This document shows positions 48,276-57,858 of a DNA stretch of 64,000 nucleotides, piece by piece. How positions within the stretch are numbered: position 1 is the first letter of the stretch; each line of letters begins with the position of its first letter. The stretch lies in the NCBI GenBank assembly GCA_018335895.1, contig JAGXQU010000110.1:1-64000 (forward strand), given 5' to 3'. Source of the DNA: Hyphomicrobiales bacterium (GTDB lineage: Bacteria > Pseudomonadota > Alphaproteobacteria > Rhizobiales > Xanthobacteraceae). The position numbers and the translations under genes are program-made. The notes beneath the pieces were generated by a model that had not been told where the DNA came from, ran no database searches, and saw only the letters and a list, made by a program, of their open reading frames with translations.

Positions 48276-48289
48276 TTGATCGAGATCAA
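48276..48289. promoter_or_regulatory. FNR/FixK box between DUF2478 and hemerythrin genes
   Basis: TTGATCGAGATCAA. Confidence 0.85.
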
Positions 48290-48341
48290 GGGCCCGCACT
48301 TTCGCAGCAGCTATTCGGATTGGTGCTTTCCGGAGAGTAAA

Positions 48342-48776
48342 ATGAACCAAACGGCACATCCGGCCCGAAGGCAGCCGAAACGGACAGCAATCAGACATCT
48401 CGCAATCGGCCATGACGCGATCGATGCGGATCACAAGATTATTGTCGATTGCTGCAACCAAGTTGCAGTCTGCGATCTGGCCGAATTCGAGTTTCTAATC
48501 CGTCGCCTCCAGGTCCTGTTTATCGATCACTTTCGGAAAGAATCCGATCTGCTCGCGAGTGTTGGTGGTACGCTTTGCAGTTGCCACCGGGTTGATCACG
48601 AAGAGCTCTTGGCTATTTGCGACCGAGCGAAGAAACTCCACCTGCGAGATGACCGGGCTGCGCAGCGGCTGATACGCCGCGACCTCGCACGCGCCCTTCG
48701 GGAGCATATCGTCTATCGCGACCAGGTTGTCGCGCTTCGTCTCAATTCTGCAGAAAATGGCTGCCGCATGCGATGA
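48342..48776 (+). CDS. Hemerythrin-like protein
   Basis: GHDAIDADHKII...FIDHFRKESDLL...CHRVDHEELLAIC...LREHIVYRDQVV, with His/Glu/Asp spacing of hemerythrins. Confidence 0.82.
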   Translation: MNQTAHPARRQPKRTAIRHLAIGHDAIDADHKIIVDCCNQVAVCDLAEFEFLIRRLQVLFIDHFRKESDLLASVGGTLCSCHRVDHEELLAICDRAKKLHLRDDRAAQRLIRRDLARALREHIVYRDQVVALRLNSAENGCRMR

Positions 48777-49324
48777 ACTCGATAAAAGAAGAGCCGCTTG
48801 CCGTAGGAATTCTCAACGCTTCAGACCGCGCGAGTGCAGGCATCTACGAAGACGTAAATGGACCGGCAATAGAAACCTACCTTTCGGAAGTGCTGGTTAC
48901 GCCATTTCGATCACTCCGGCGCACGATTCCCGATGGTTTAGAGAGCGTGCGCGACCACTTGATCGATCTGGCCGATACGCAGAACTGCGGACTGATCCTG
49001 ACCGCTGGCGGCACCGGACCCGCACCGCGAGACTTGACCACAGAAGCGACCGAAGCCGTCTGCGCTAAACTCTTGCCAGGATTCGGCGAATTGATGCGCG
49101 CAATCAGCCTACGACAGGTTCCGACTGCAATTTTGTCCCGGCAAACGGCTGGAATCCGAGGGAAGACATTGATCGTCAACTTGCCAGGCAGACCAGCTTC
49201 CATTCGAGTCTGCCTGGACGCCATTTTTCCTGCGATCCCCTACTGTCTCGATCTGATCGGTCAGCCTCGCGTGGAAACCGATCCGGCACGGTGCAAATCC
49301 TTTCGACCGAAGTTAGCCGGCTAG
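48773..49324 (+). CDS. Molybdopterin adenylyltransferase / MoaB-Mog family
   Basis: VGILNASDRASAGIYEDVNGPAIETYL; LILTAGGTGPAPRDLTTEAT; TLIVNLPGRPASIRVCLDAIFPAIPYCLDLI. Confidence 0.92.
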   Translation: MNSIKEEPLAVGILNASDRASAGIYEDVNGPAIETYLSEVLVTPFRSLRRTIPDGLESVRDHLIDLADTQNCGLILTAGGTGPAPRDLTTEATEAVCAKLLPGFGELMRAISLRQVPTAILSRQTAGIRGKTLIVNLPGRPASIRVCLDAIFPAIPYCLDLIGQPRVETDPARCKSFRPKLAG

Positions 49325-49337
49325 CACGGCTCGCTCG

Positions 49338-50171
49338 TCAATGCGCGAGCAGGATCGGCACCGGAGCGACTTTCGACAGGTACTCCGTGACGCCGCCCAG
49401 GATAAACTCGCGGATGCGAGAATGTCCGTAGCCGCCCATAACAATCAGATCGGCGTTTTTCCGGCCCGCATGCTCCGCGATCAATACGCCGACGTGCTGA
49501 TCTTCGCCCCTCACGTTCAGGGATACTACATCGGTTTCGATATCGTGCCTTTGGATATGTGCGGCGATTTCAGAGGCCGGCACCAGACTTTCCTCGCCTT
49601 CGCGTGCAGCCGTGAAGATGCTTATGCTTTTAAGGTCGGGAAAGAGCGCAAGCGCGGAAGAAAGTACCCGCGTGGCGTGCGAGGATCCGTCCCAGGCGAG
49701 CACGGCCGTCCGGAAGCGCTCGACCGGTTTCTTCGTCGGAGTCGCGATGAGAACCGGCCTGCCCGACCCGAACAGAACGGTCTCGAATATGGCGGAGGCA
49801 GGGTCCAAAAAGTCGTCGAGACGATCGATGATCGTAAGATCGAAGCAGCGCGCCGACTTCTCGATCGAAGCTGTAATTTCCGCAAGCGATTCGGTTTGCT
49901 TGAGAACCGCCGGCGTGAAACCTTGCTGCCTGCCGGCATCCAGAACCTGTGCCTCAGTCGCGTTCGCCATTTCGGCGGCTTTGTTATTTGCGTCCGCAAT
50001 CAAGCCTTCCACCAGACTGATACCGAAAAAATTCAAAACCGGCGGCGGTGTCGGTGCCACCGCCACAAAGGTAGGGTTCACGTTGTAACCGGCTACAAAT
50101 GCGAGAGTCTGGCTGAGGGCAGCGGACGGCTCATCGTTGGATTGGATTACACACAGTAGATCTCTCGGCAT
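49338..50171 (-). CDS. Universal stress protein family protein (tandem Usp-like)
   Basis: AVLAWDGSSHATRVL; ADLIVMGGYGHSRIREFILGGVTEYLSKVAPVPILLAH. Start at ATG 50171 (MPRDLLCVIQ) preferred over 50201 from FNR-box spacing. Confidence 0.9.
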   Translation of the reverse strand: MPRDLLCVIQSNDEPSAALSQTLAFVAGYNVNPTFVAVAPTPPPVLNFFGISLVEGLIADANNKAAEMANATEAQVLDAGRQQGFTPAVLKQTESLAEITASIEKSARCFDLTIIDRLDDFLDPASAIFETVLFGSGRPVLIATPTKKPVERFRTAVLAWDGSSHATRVLSSALALFPDLKSISIFTAAREGEESLVPASEIAAHIQRHDIETDVVSLNVRGEDQHVGVLIAEHAGRKNADLIVMGGYGHSRIREFILGGVTEYLSKVAPVPILLAH

Positions 50172-50225
50172 CGCCCGCTCCGTTGCTCCGGATTTCTTCA
50201 TTTAGCAAAAGTGCGAACGGAGGTG

Positions 50226-50239
50226 TTGCGTCAGATCAA
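50226..50239. promoter_or_regulatory. FNR/FixK-like box upstream of usp
   Basis: TTGCGTCAGATCAA (TTGATCTGACGCAA on the gene strand). Confidence 0.75.
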
Positions 50240-50246
50240 AAGTGCA

Positions 50247-51623
50247 TCAAACCGCGCGTGAATGACGGCTAACTCCAGCCGCGAGGTATTTGTCGAAGAC
50301 ACTCGCAACAATTCTTACAAAAGGCTTGCCGCTTTCCGTCACGCTTATCTTTCTGCCATGCCTGCGGACCAGCCCCCGATTCGAGAGCTGATCGATCTTC
50401 GCCAACTCGGCGGAAAAAATCGCTGGCGTCTGCCGGCGCTGGACGATGCGATCAATGTCAACGCAGAAATCGCACATGAGCCGCTCTATGATCTCGGCTC
50501 TTAGGCAATCATCGGGCTCCAGGAGCGCGCCTCGGGCAGTCGCGAAGTTTTCCGCATCAATTGCCGTTTTATAAGCAGCCGTCGCCGGGTGATTCTGCGT
50601 ATAACCGTTGCGGAAGCGGCTGATCGCAGAGGTGCCGAAGCCGAGAATTACCGAGGATTCGTCGTCCGTGTAACCCTGAAAGTTGCGCCTCAACCTGCCT
50701 GCCGCAGCGGCCTTCGCCAAAGCGTCACCCGGCAAGGCAAAATGATCGATCCCCACCGCCCGGTATCCGAGGTCCAACCACGCGTTGCGAGCCGCCATTG
50801 CCTGTGAAAGCCGCAGCGTGGCGTCCGGTAGCGTACGCTCATCGATCAGCGTCTGCCTTCGCTTGAACCAAGGCACGTGCGCGTAGCCGAACATCGCCAC
50901 TCGCCGAGGCTTCAGCCGCGAACAAAGAAGGGCGCTAAGCTGCACATCCTCCACGGATTGCTCCGGCAGCCCGTACATCAGATCGATACCAATGTTCGCA
51001 ATTCCAGCCGCGCGAAGCCGTTTTACGGCACGTTCGACGACCTCGTAAGGCTGGACGCGCCCGATCGCTTGCTGGACGCGCGGCGAAAGGTCTTGGACGC
51101 CGAGATTTGCGCGCGATATCCCGATTGCGGCAATCGAAGAAAGGACATCGTTATCCAGCCTTCTCGGATCCAGTTCGATCGCATGCTCGTCGAGCGAACT
51201 GAGATCGAAATAGCTGCTGATAGACCGGAATACGCGCTCCAGGCTTTTCGCGCCCAAAATTGAAGGCGTTCCACCGCCCCAATGGATTCTCCGGACTCCT
51301 TTTCCGCCCGCACGCTTGGACACAAGCGCGATTTCATCGATCAAGTGAGCGGCATATGATTCAACCGGCTCGCGCCTGTGCGTGGCTACCGTGTTACAGC
51401 CGCAGTAGTTGCAAAGTTCGACGCAGAACGGAACATGCAAATAGAGAGAAATTGAATCGTTAGGCGATATCCCGGCCAGCCAGTTCCCGTGATCGTCGCA
51501 GCCTACCGAAGCCGAAAAGTTCGGAGCCGTCGGATAGGAAGTATACCGCGGCACAGCCTGATTGCTGAGATCAGGCGTGCTCAAATGCGGCAAAACGGCC
51601 GCCTGTGCGATCGTCTCAGACAT
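50247..51623 (-). CDS. hemN: Oxygen-independent coproporphyrinogen III oxidase
   Basis: SLYLHVPFCVELCNYCGCNTVAT radical-SAM Cys cluster; IHWGGGTPSIL; GIDLMYGLPEQSVEDV; GIDHFALPGDALAKA. Confidence 0.95.
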   Translation of the reverse strand: MSETIAQAAVLPHLSTPDLSNQAVPRYTSYPTAPNFSASVGCDDHGNWLAGISPNDSISLYLHVPFCVELCNYCGCNTVATHRREPVESYAAHLIDEIALVSKRAGGKGVRRIHWGGGTPSILGAKSLERVFRSISSYFDLSSLDEHAIELDPRRLDNDVLSSIAAIGISRANLGVQDLSPRVQQAIGRVQPYEVVERAVKRLRAAGIANIGIDLMYGLPEQSVEDVQLSALLCSRLKPRRVAMFGYAHVPWFKRRQTLIDERTLPDATLRLSQAMAARNAWLDLGYRAVGIDHFALPGDALAKAAAAGRLRRNFQGYTDDESSVILGFGTSAISRFRNGYTQNHPATAAYKTAIDAENFATARGALLEPDDCLRAEIIERLMCDFCVDIDRIVQRRQTPAIFSAELAKIDQLSNRGLVRRHGRKISVTESGKPFVRIVASVFDKYLAAGVSRHSRAV

Positions 51624-51993
51624 GTTCGACGGAGGTCACACGATAAGCGTGGATGCGTTCCCCTTCGCGAACGGATATGTATTCGCCGAGGCTGAATTTT
51701 TCCTTGCTCAAATTGATTCCGGATTCCTCGGAGCCATCGCCCGAAATGTCGTATTGAAAGTACCAGACATCATCGGCACTGCGAACAAGGTGACCCACTT
51801 CCCTGTCGTTTTCGCGGAACCGTACGATACGGCAGTTGTCGCGATATTTTTCGCACAGCGCCGCATCGAGACGTTTGTCGTGATCCAGTGGCGCAGTGAT
51901 CAGGTAGCCGACCTTGGCATCGCCCTGCGGGTGCCCCGGCTCTCGCGCCAATTCGAGGCGGATCTGATGAAATGCTCGAGGTAGAGGCGACAT
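51616..51993 (-). CDS. Hypothetical protein between fixK-like and hemN genes
   Basis: MSPLPRAFHQIRLELAREPGHPQGDAKVGYLITAPLDHDKRLDAALC...; start ATG 51993; overlaps hemN start. Confidence 0.7.
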   Translation of the reverse strand: MSPLPRAFHQIRLELAREPGHPQGDAKVGYLITAPLDHDKRLDAALCEKYRDNCRIVRFRENDREVGHLVRSADDVWYFQYDISGDGSEESGINLSKEKFSLGEYISVREGERIHAYRVTSVEHV

Positions 51994-52007
51994 TACCCAG
52001 CCTCCTT

Positions 52008-52727
52008 TTACGATTGCATCCGGCTGAGGGCCGCCTGATTCTTGATCCGCACTTTGCGGGAGGTAGGCAGTTCTATGAACGCCTTGCGCTCCATCTGGGA
52101 CAATGTTCGAGACACCGTCTCGATCGTCAGGCCGAGATAATCGGCGATATCCTGTCTCGACATCGGCAATTCGAAGCCGCCGTCGCTCTGGGAACGCTTC
52201 GACATCTCGACCAGAAATGAGGCGACGCGCTCCTGAGCGCTGCTCCGCCCGAGCAGAACCAGCTGATCGTGCACATGATCCAATTCGCGCGCGGTCATCT
52301 GCCAAAGTTCGCGCGCGATCGTCGCGTCGGTCTGGGCCAGCGCAGCCAAGGTCGAGCGTTTCACTGCGAGTACGATCGTGTCGCCAATCGCTTCGGCAGC
52401 AAACCGGTGGGTTGCGCCCGATTCCAGTCCGAAAATATCCCCGGGCAGATAGAATGCCCCGACCTGGCGGCGACCGTCATCGAGAAGCTTGTAGGTGCGG
52501 ACCGAGCCGCTCACAAGCCGGTAGACAAACTCGGCCGGCTCGTCCTGACCATAAATTTCCTGGTTGCGAGCGTAAGGAAGCTTCGCACCCATCAACGCTA
52601 GCGAAGCGTGGAAAGCCGTGTCGCGACCAGCCGCCGGCGGAAGACCGGCAAGATTCATTGCGGCGGAGTGAATATCGGCGGCTGCCGATAGTTGCCTAGC
52701 CTGAGCGCGCATGTCCGTCTCCCACAT
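52008..52727 (-). CDS. Crp/Fnr family regulator, FixK-like (no N-terminal Fe-S cysteine cluster seen)
   Basis: cNMP-like fold (FVYRLVSGSVRTYKLLDDGRRQVGAFYLPGDIFGLE) and HTH (LPMSRQDIADYLGLTIETVSRTLSQMERKAFIEL). Start at ATG 52727 is more likely than TTG 52763. Confidence 0.88.
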   Translation of the reverse strand: MWETDMRAQARQLSAAADIHSAAMNLAGLPPAAGRDTAFHASLALMGAKLPYARNQEIYGQDEPAEFVYRLVSGSVRTYKLLDDGRRQVGAFYLPGDIFGLESGATHRFAAEAIGDTIVLAVKRSTLAALAQTDATIARELWQMTARELDHVHDQLVLLGRSSAQERVASFLVEMSKRSQSDGGFELPMSRQDIADYLGLTIETVSRTLSQMERKAFIELPTSRKVRIKNQAALSRMQS

Positions 52728-52864
52728 TGGATGGCCGATCGATAACCAGAATGAGGGATCCAATAAATTCAGGCCGAAAACCTAAGGTAAACTACGTAGG
52801 CGTGATTTATCTGCGCTTGTTGGGTAGAATGGCATGCTGCAAATAGTTCGCGGAAAATACGGCT

Positions 52865-54343
52865 GTGCCGAGCAATTTTTCTAGATCCTTAAATCTAGTG
52901 ACCAGGAGTCCTTTGTTGCGATACGCGGCAGTCATTCCTATCGTTGCGGCGGCACTTGCGATTCGCGCAGCGCTGCAACCGTTGATCGGAAATGAAGCTC
53001 TTTTTCTCCTGTTTATTCCGGCGGTGCTGGCTGCCGCGGTCGTTGGCGGTTTCGGAGCCGGTTTTGCGGCAACTGCACTCAGCCTTGGTGTGGGATACAT
53101 CTTTTTCGTGGCGCAAGGCGCAAGTACAACTCACATACTTCTGAATGGGGTGGGTTTTGTCATTACGGGAATCGCGATCGCGGCTTTCGGGGGCTGGATG
53201 TGGACCACCCGAAATGCAGCGGCGGCGCGCGCAGCGCACCTGAACTCGATACTCGACACGGTACCCGACGCAATGATCGTGATCGACAGCAAGGGGTTGA
53301 TCCAGTCATTTAGTACGACCGCCGAGCGGCTCTTTGGTCATAAAGTGAGTGAAGTACGCGGCAAGAACGTCAGCATGCTCATGCCAAGCCCTTATCGCGA
53401 GGCGCATGACGGATTTCTGCTGCGCTATATGCAGACCGGCGAACGCAGAATTATCGGCATCGGCCGCGTCGTGGTAGGCGAACGCAAAGATGGGTCTACC
53501 TTTCCGATGGAGCTTGCCGTTGGCGAAATGATTTCCGGACGGGACCGGTACTTTACGGGCTTTGTTCGCGACCTTACCGAGCGGCAGGAAACTGATGCGC
53601 GCCTTCAGGAACTTCAGACTGAGCTCGTCCATATCTCCCGGCTGTCGGCAATGGGCGAAATGGCTTCGACGCTCGCGCATGAACTCAATCAGCCGCTCAC
53701 TGCAATCGCCAATTACATGAAGGGCTCAAGCCGTATTGTCAGCGAGTTGGAATTCGACCGATCAGCGCTGCTCAAGTCTGCGCTGGACAAGTCTGCAGAA
53801 CAGGCGATGCGCGCCGGCCAAATAATCCGGAGGCTTCGCGATTTCGTCGCCCGTGGCGAGAGCGAAAAGACCGTGGAAAGCCTTTCCAAGGTGATTGAAG
53901 AAGCCAGCGCGCTTGCGCTTGTCGGCGCAAGAGAATCAGGTGTTCGCGTCAGAATGTTCCTTGGCTCGCCTGCCGATATGGTAGTGGTTGACAAAATTCA
54001 AATTCAACAGGTTCTGCTGAATCTCATGCGCAATGCAATCGATGCCATGAGGAATTCATTGAAAAAGGATCTCACTATTTCAAAGGAGCTTTCAGCAGGC
54101 GGACTTCTCACTGTCAGCATCTCCGACACCGGGACCGGAATTGAGCCGGAAATTCGAGAGCAGTTGTTTCAACCTTTCGTCACTACCAAGGCTGAAGGAA
54201 TGGGCGTCGGTCTTTCAATATCGCGTACCATTGTAGATGCTCATGGCGGAAAACTTTGGGTCGATGATGATCCGGGCGGCGGCGCGAATTTTCGTTTCAC
54301 TCTGCCTATAGCCGATATTGTTCGGGACCATGCCCATGGCTAA
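52865..54343 (+). CDS. fixL: Oxygen sensor histidine kinase FixL with N-terminal multi-TM region and heme-PAS
   Basis: [47 protein letters not shown] heme-[44 protein letters not shown]. Confidence 0.93.
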   Translation: MPSNFSRSLNLVTRSPLLRYAAVIPIVAAALAIRAALQPLIGNEALFLLFIPAVLAAAVVGGFGAGFAATALSLGVGYIFFVAQGASTTHILLNGVGFVITGIAIAAFGGWMWTTRNAAAARAAHLNSILDTVPDAMIVIDSKGLIQSFSTTAERLFGHKVSEVRGKNVSMLMPSPYREAHDGFLLRYMQTGERRIIGIGRVVVGERKDGSTFPMELAVGEMISGRDRYFTGFVRDLTERQETDARLQELQTELVHISRLSAMGEMASTLAHELNQPLTAIANYMKGSSRIVSELEFDRSALLKSALDKSAEQAMRAGQIIRRLRDFVARGESEKTVESLSKVIEEASALALVGARESGVRVRMFLGSPADMVVVDKIQIQQVLLNLMRNAIDAMRNSLKKDLTISKELSAGGLLTVSISDTGTGIEPEIREQLFQPFVTTKAEGMGVGLSISRTIVDAHGGKLWVDDDPGGGANFRFTLPIADIVRDHAHG

Positions 54344-54965
54344 AAATCGTACGGTATATGTAATCGACGACGACCCGGCGGCACGGGATTCGCTCGAATT
54401 TCTACTAACGACCCACGGCTTCGAAGTATGCGCGTTCGAGCGCGCAGAGGAGTTCTTGGGCGCGCTGCCAAAAGACAGTGAAGCTTGTGTTGTGACCGAC
54501 GTTAGAATGCCGGGCATGACTGGCATCGAGCTCCTGCGCGAATTGAAAAGCCGGTCGTTTGCCCTACCGGTCATCGTCATAACCGGCCACGGCGACATTC
54601 CGCTCGCGGTCGAGGCCATGAGAGATGGTGCCGCCGATTTTCTCGAGAAGCCCTATGACGATCACGCGCTCATAGGGTCGATATCGAGGTCGCTCAGCGC
54701 GGCCAAGTCCGACCTCGTAGCAGACGCCACCCGGTCTGAGCTTTTGCAACGAATTGCCGGCCTTTCGGGGCGGGAGTTAGAAGTAATGGCAGGCCTGGTT
54801 GCCGGAAAGTCCAACAAGGTTATTGCCATCGAGCTCGAGATCAGCCCACGGACAGTTGAAATCTATCGGGCTAACGTTATGTCGAAAATGGCTGCCGATA
54901 GCCTGCCGGCGCTGGTCCGCATGGCCATTGAGGCCGGGTTCCCTGAAAAAATCTCGAAAAGCTGA
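54330..54965 (+). CDS. fixJ: Response regulator FixJ (NarL/FixJ family)
   Basis: [18 protein letters not shown]...[14 protein letters not shown]...[41 protein letters not shown]. Confidence 0.94.
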   Translation: MPMAKNRTVYVIDDDPAARDSLEFLLTTHGFEVCAFERAEEFLGALPKDSEACVVTDVRMPGMTGIELLRELKSRSFALPVIVITGHGDIPLAVEAMRDGAADFLEKPYDDHALIGSISRSLSAAKSDLVADATRSELLQRIAGLSGRELEVMAGLVAGKSNKVIAIELEISPRTVEIYRANVMSKMAADSLPALVRMAIEAGFPEKISKS

Positions 54966-54966
54966 T

Positions 54967-54980
54967 TTGCGTCAGATCAA
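54967..54980. promoter_or_regulatory. FNR/FixK-like box between fixJ and the receiver-only gene
   Basis: TTGCGTCAGATCAA, identical 14-mer to the usp-upstream site at 50226. Confidence 0.7.
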
Positions 54981-55013
54981 AGCGTTCCGGTTTCATTCGC
55001 TTCAAAAACCGGC

Positions 55014-55448
55014 ATGACTTCCTCACCATCAACGAGCGCTCAAAAGATTACGCCGCCCGCCTCTGCGGAGGAGGCCGTGGTCGTTATCGTTGATGACGAT
55101 CTGGCTGTTTTAACCTCGCTGAAGTTTGCGCTTGAGCTAGAGGGATACGAAGTGAGGACTTTCGCTGACGCGCGAAGTCTGCTGCGCGATCCTGCGGCCG
55201 GGCGCAACGCGCAGTTGATCATCGACTATCATCTACCAGACATCAATGGCTTCGATCTTCTAGAGCGGCTTCAAGCAAAGGGCGTCAAGTCACCCGCCGT
55301 GCTTATCACCAGCCAGCCCAGCGAACAATTGATACGCCGGGCTGCGACGCTCAAAATTCCGATCATCGAAAAGCCGTTTCTCGACAATTCGCTTGTTATG
55401 ACTCTCCGTGCGCAACGTAGCGCCTCATTCAAGACCGAAGGCGCATAA
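55014..55448 (+). CDS. Single-domain response regulator (receiver only)
   Basis: VVVIVDDDLAVLTSLKFALELEGYEVRTF...LIIDYHLPDINGFDLLERL...ITSQPSEQLIRRAATLKIPIIEKPF; no output domain. Confidence 0.88.
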   Translation: MTSSPSTSAQKITPPASAEEAVVVIVDDDLAVLTSLKFALELEGYEVRTFADARSLLRDPAAGRNAQLIIDYHLPDINGFDLLERLQAKGVKSPAVLITSQPSEQLIRRAATLKIPIIEKPFLDNSLVMTLRAQRSASFKTEGA

Positions 55449-55480
55449 CAAAAGGCCAGCGAATCTTTCTTGAGATAAAA

Positions 55481-55511
55481 GCTATCTTCGCCTGACGCAG
55501 ACGAAGATAGC
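55481..55511. terminator. Stem-loop between convergent genes, possible terminator
   Basis: GCTATCTTCG-cctgacgcaga-CGAAGATAGC perfect 10-bp stem; no clear U-tract. Confidence 0.4.
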
Positions 55512-55542
55512 ATCGCGGCGGAAGCAGATCGAAGGCAAAACC

Positions 55543-55650
55543 CTACTCGCGAAACTCGCGCGTTTGGTAATCCGCCCAAACCAGGCCAGCCGCGAAAGTG
55601 GCGAATATGAAAGTCACCAGCCCCAGAACTACAATTGCTTCGAACGGCAT
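55543..55650 (-). CDS. 35-aa single-TM micro-protein (not in the ORF track)
   Basis: ATG 55650: MPFEAIVVLGLVTFIFATFAAGLVWADYQTREFRE*; preceded by GGAGG and an FNR/FixK box (55704-55717) at suitable spacing. Confidence 0.72.
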   Translation of the reverse strand: MPFEAIVVLGLVTFIFATFAAGLVWADYQTREFRE

Positions 55651-55703
55651 TTCAGTGTCCTCCGGTTAGAGGAATAAATCACCGTACTGCCTGCATAGGT
55701 TCA

Positions 55704-55717
55704 TTGATCTGGCTCAA
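55704..55717. promoter_or_regulatory. FNR/FixK box for the 35-aa micro-ORF
   Basis: TTGATCTGGCTCAA. Confidence 0.8.
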
Positions 55718-55736
55718 GTGTCTGCGCGCATTCCGT

Positions 55737-55750
55737 TTGACCTGTGTCAA
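55737..55750. promoter_or_regulatory. FNR/FixK box for the 55800..56132 gene and downstream usp
   Basis: TTGACCTGTGTCAA. Confidence 0.82.
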
Positions 55751-55799
55751 ATACCTTCCGGCTGCCTCCGGTACGATGGCGAGAAACAAGGGGTCAATC

Positions 55800-56132
55800 A
55801 TGGGTTTTGTCCCTCAAGCCATCGACGCGAATACGGTCTTCGGCAATTTGCGGGTAACGCTCGCGAACAATATTCATGCCTGCGAACGCTTACTTGACGT
55901 TTCGCTGGATACGATCAGCGATTTGACACACTGTTCTGCAGTTCTGGCAAACAGTAACTGGCTGTCTGCGCTTGAATTGCAGCAGTCACTTTGCGAACCC
56001 GCCAATTTTCGAAGCGCTGCGGCTTCCATGTCCGAACACGGCGCGCGCGTATGGTCGAACATCGTCACATATATCGACCAGTGCGCAGCATGCCGGCAGC
56101 GCGCATTCGACCGGCTGTTTCCGGAGGCTTGA
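55800..56132 (+). CDS. Hypothetical, probably helical protein
   Basis: 110 aa from ATG 55800 (MGFVPQAIDANTVFGNLRVTLANNIHACERLLDVSLDTISDLTH), suitably downstream of an FNR box. Confidence 0.65.
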   Translation: MGFVPQAIDANTVFGNLRVTLANNIHACERLLDVSLDTISDLTHCSAVLANSNWLSALELQQSLCEPANFRSAAASMSEHGARVWSNIVTYIDQCAACRQRAFDRLFPEA

Positions 56133-56133
56133 T

Positions 56134-57021
56134 ATGCTTACAACGGGTCCGCGAACCGGCGACATGAAGGCTGTCACCATTACGATTGCAAACGGGAGCA
56201 AGGCAACGATCCGAGATGTCGCCGTTCCTCTGTTTGCTCACGCGAATGCCTACCACACCAATAACTACTCGTTCTCGGTAGCCGAGATGTTTGGGGCTTC
56301 AGTTACGGGGTTCGCCATCTGCCCGAGCCTGATCCTGCCGGTTACCGGTCCGTTCGACTCAATTCCCGGGCCGCTCATCGACGAACTCATGGCACAGAGC
56401 GAGACCGAAGGCCGGGAAAATGCCCATCAGTTCGAGCATCAGGCCACGCTACGCAATCTGCCGGTTGTGACAAGGGTCATTCGTGCCGGGGCTAGCGACG
56501 CTTCGCAGCACTTTGCCTCGCTCGCACGGAACTTTGACGTCTCGGTCGTGCCGCAAGCAAAGGACGGCGACAACGACTTTGCCGAGGCTACGGTCTTTGG
56601 CGCCGGCAGGCCGGCAATCATCGTTCCCTACATTCATCAAACGGCGATTTCTCTAAGCCGTATGCTCGTCTGCTGGGACGGGAGCCGCGCTGCGGCGCGG
56701 GCAATCGGCGATGCGTGGCCGCTCCTTGAGAGAGCAAGTTCAGTCGAGATCGTCAGCGTTGGCAATAAGGACAAGCTGGCCGATTCCCATTACTGGCTCG
56801 GCGAGCATTTCGCGCAGCACGGCGTAACCGCGCGCCTGACCGTCCTCGACCCGGCCGACAATGACGTCGGAAACGTTATCCTTTCCTACGCTGCCGACGC
56901 AGGTACCAGCATAATCGTTATGGGTGCCTACGGGCACTCCAGAACGAGAGAATGGATTTTAGGAGGTGTTACGCAAACCATCCTGAAGACCATGACGGTT
57001 CCGGTTTTGATGTCTCACTGA
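56134..57021 (+). CDS. Universal stress protein family protein
   Basis: MLVCWDGSRAAARAIGDAWPLLERA...SIIVMGAYGHSRTREWILGGVTQTILKTMTVPVLMSH; ATG 56134. Confidence 0.9.
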   Translation: MLTTGPRTGDMKAVTITIANGSKATIRDVAVPLFAHANAYHTNNYSFSVAEMFGASVTGFAICPSLILPVTGPFDSIPGPLIDELMAQSETEGRENAHQFEHQATLRNLPVVTRVIRAGASDASQHFASLARNFDVSVVPQAKDGDNDFAEATVFGAGRPAIIVPYIHQTAISLSRMLVCWDGSRAAARAIGDAWPLLERASSVEIVSVGNKDKLADSHYWLGEHFAQHGVTARLTVLDPADNDVGNVILSYAADAGTSIIVMGAYGHSRTREWILGGVTQTILKTMTVPVLMSH

Positions 57022-57031
57022 AGAAGTCCCC

Positions 57032-57493
57032 ATGAAACAGCAAAAAGTAGATCACGGGGCGTGGATCGCCCTGTGCGATGGCGCCCGCTCGCTGATCCTC
57101 AGCAACTTTGGTGACGACAACTTTTTCCATTTCCGAACCGTGGAAGCGAAAGAGGGCAACCGCCGCCCCAGCCAGGAAATTGGAAGAGATAAGCCGCCGC
57201 GGGTGCAGGAATCCGTTGGTAGCCACCGAATTTCGATCGCAACAAACGATAAACACGACGAGGAAGAAAAGCGGCTTATTCGGGAATTTGCCGACCGGCT
57301 TCACATCGCTGTTACCGGCGGGATGACTGAAACCATCGTGCTAGTCGCCCCTCCCCTCGCGCTCGGATATCTGAGGAAAGTCATTAGCGATCCCGTGCGC
57401 CGTGCGGTACGCTTCGAATTTAGAAAGGACTTTCTCAAACTCAGCATTGACGAACTCGAAGTTCAGCTAAAGAAGCTGCTGCTGGAACAATAG
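57032..57493 (+). CDS. Host attachment family protein (baeRF-like)
   Basis: DHGAWIALCDGARSLILSNFGDDNFFHFRTVEAKEGNRRPSQEIGRDKPPRVQESVGSHR...VLVAPPLALGYLRK. Confidence 0.8.
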   Translation: MKQQKVDHGAWIALCDGARSLILSNFGDDNFFHFRTVEAKEGNRRPSQEIGRDKPPRVQESVGSHRISIATNDKHDEEEKRLIREFADRLHIAVTGGMTETIVLVAPPLALGYLRKVISDPVRRAVRFEFRKDFLKLSIDELEVQLKKLLLEQ

Positions 57494-57858
57494 CTAGGTG
57501 TGGGAGTAGGTTATGGCAGTCCAAGACCGGCAGCCTTACTCCAATACTTAGCAAGAACGGCTCGGTCTTGGCGCGTGAAGCCATCAGGTGCTGAACGCTT
57601 GTGATCAATACCGCGCAAACACAACCGGAGTTGCCGGAAGAAGGCTTGCCGGCGTCACGATAGGCGACCGGGCTGCGCGAGACGAATCTCGACCAGCGCA
57701 GGCACTGCGGGTCAATTGCAGACCAAGTATCTCAATCAATGTTTTGTCGTGGGGTGCGGCGAGTACGGCGATCTCGGCTTGCTGCTGATCAGCGCGCTTT
57801 GTGCCGGACCCTTTATTCCGCTCGTAGCCATTGCCCCCTTCGGCCGGCGGATCGTTCT

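Noticed and set aside
57494-57858. Possible hydrophobic gene remnant (LLLISALCAGPFIPLVAIAPFGRRIVL) between host-attachment and CBS genes
   Set aside because: Short, no start or domain signature; cannot be distinguished from chance.
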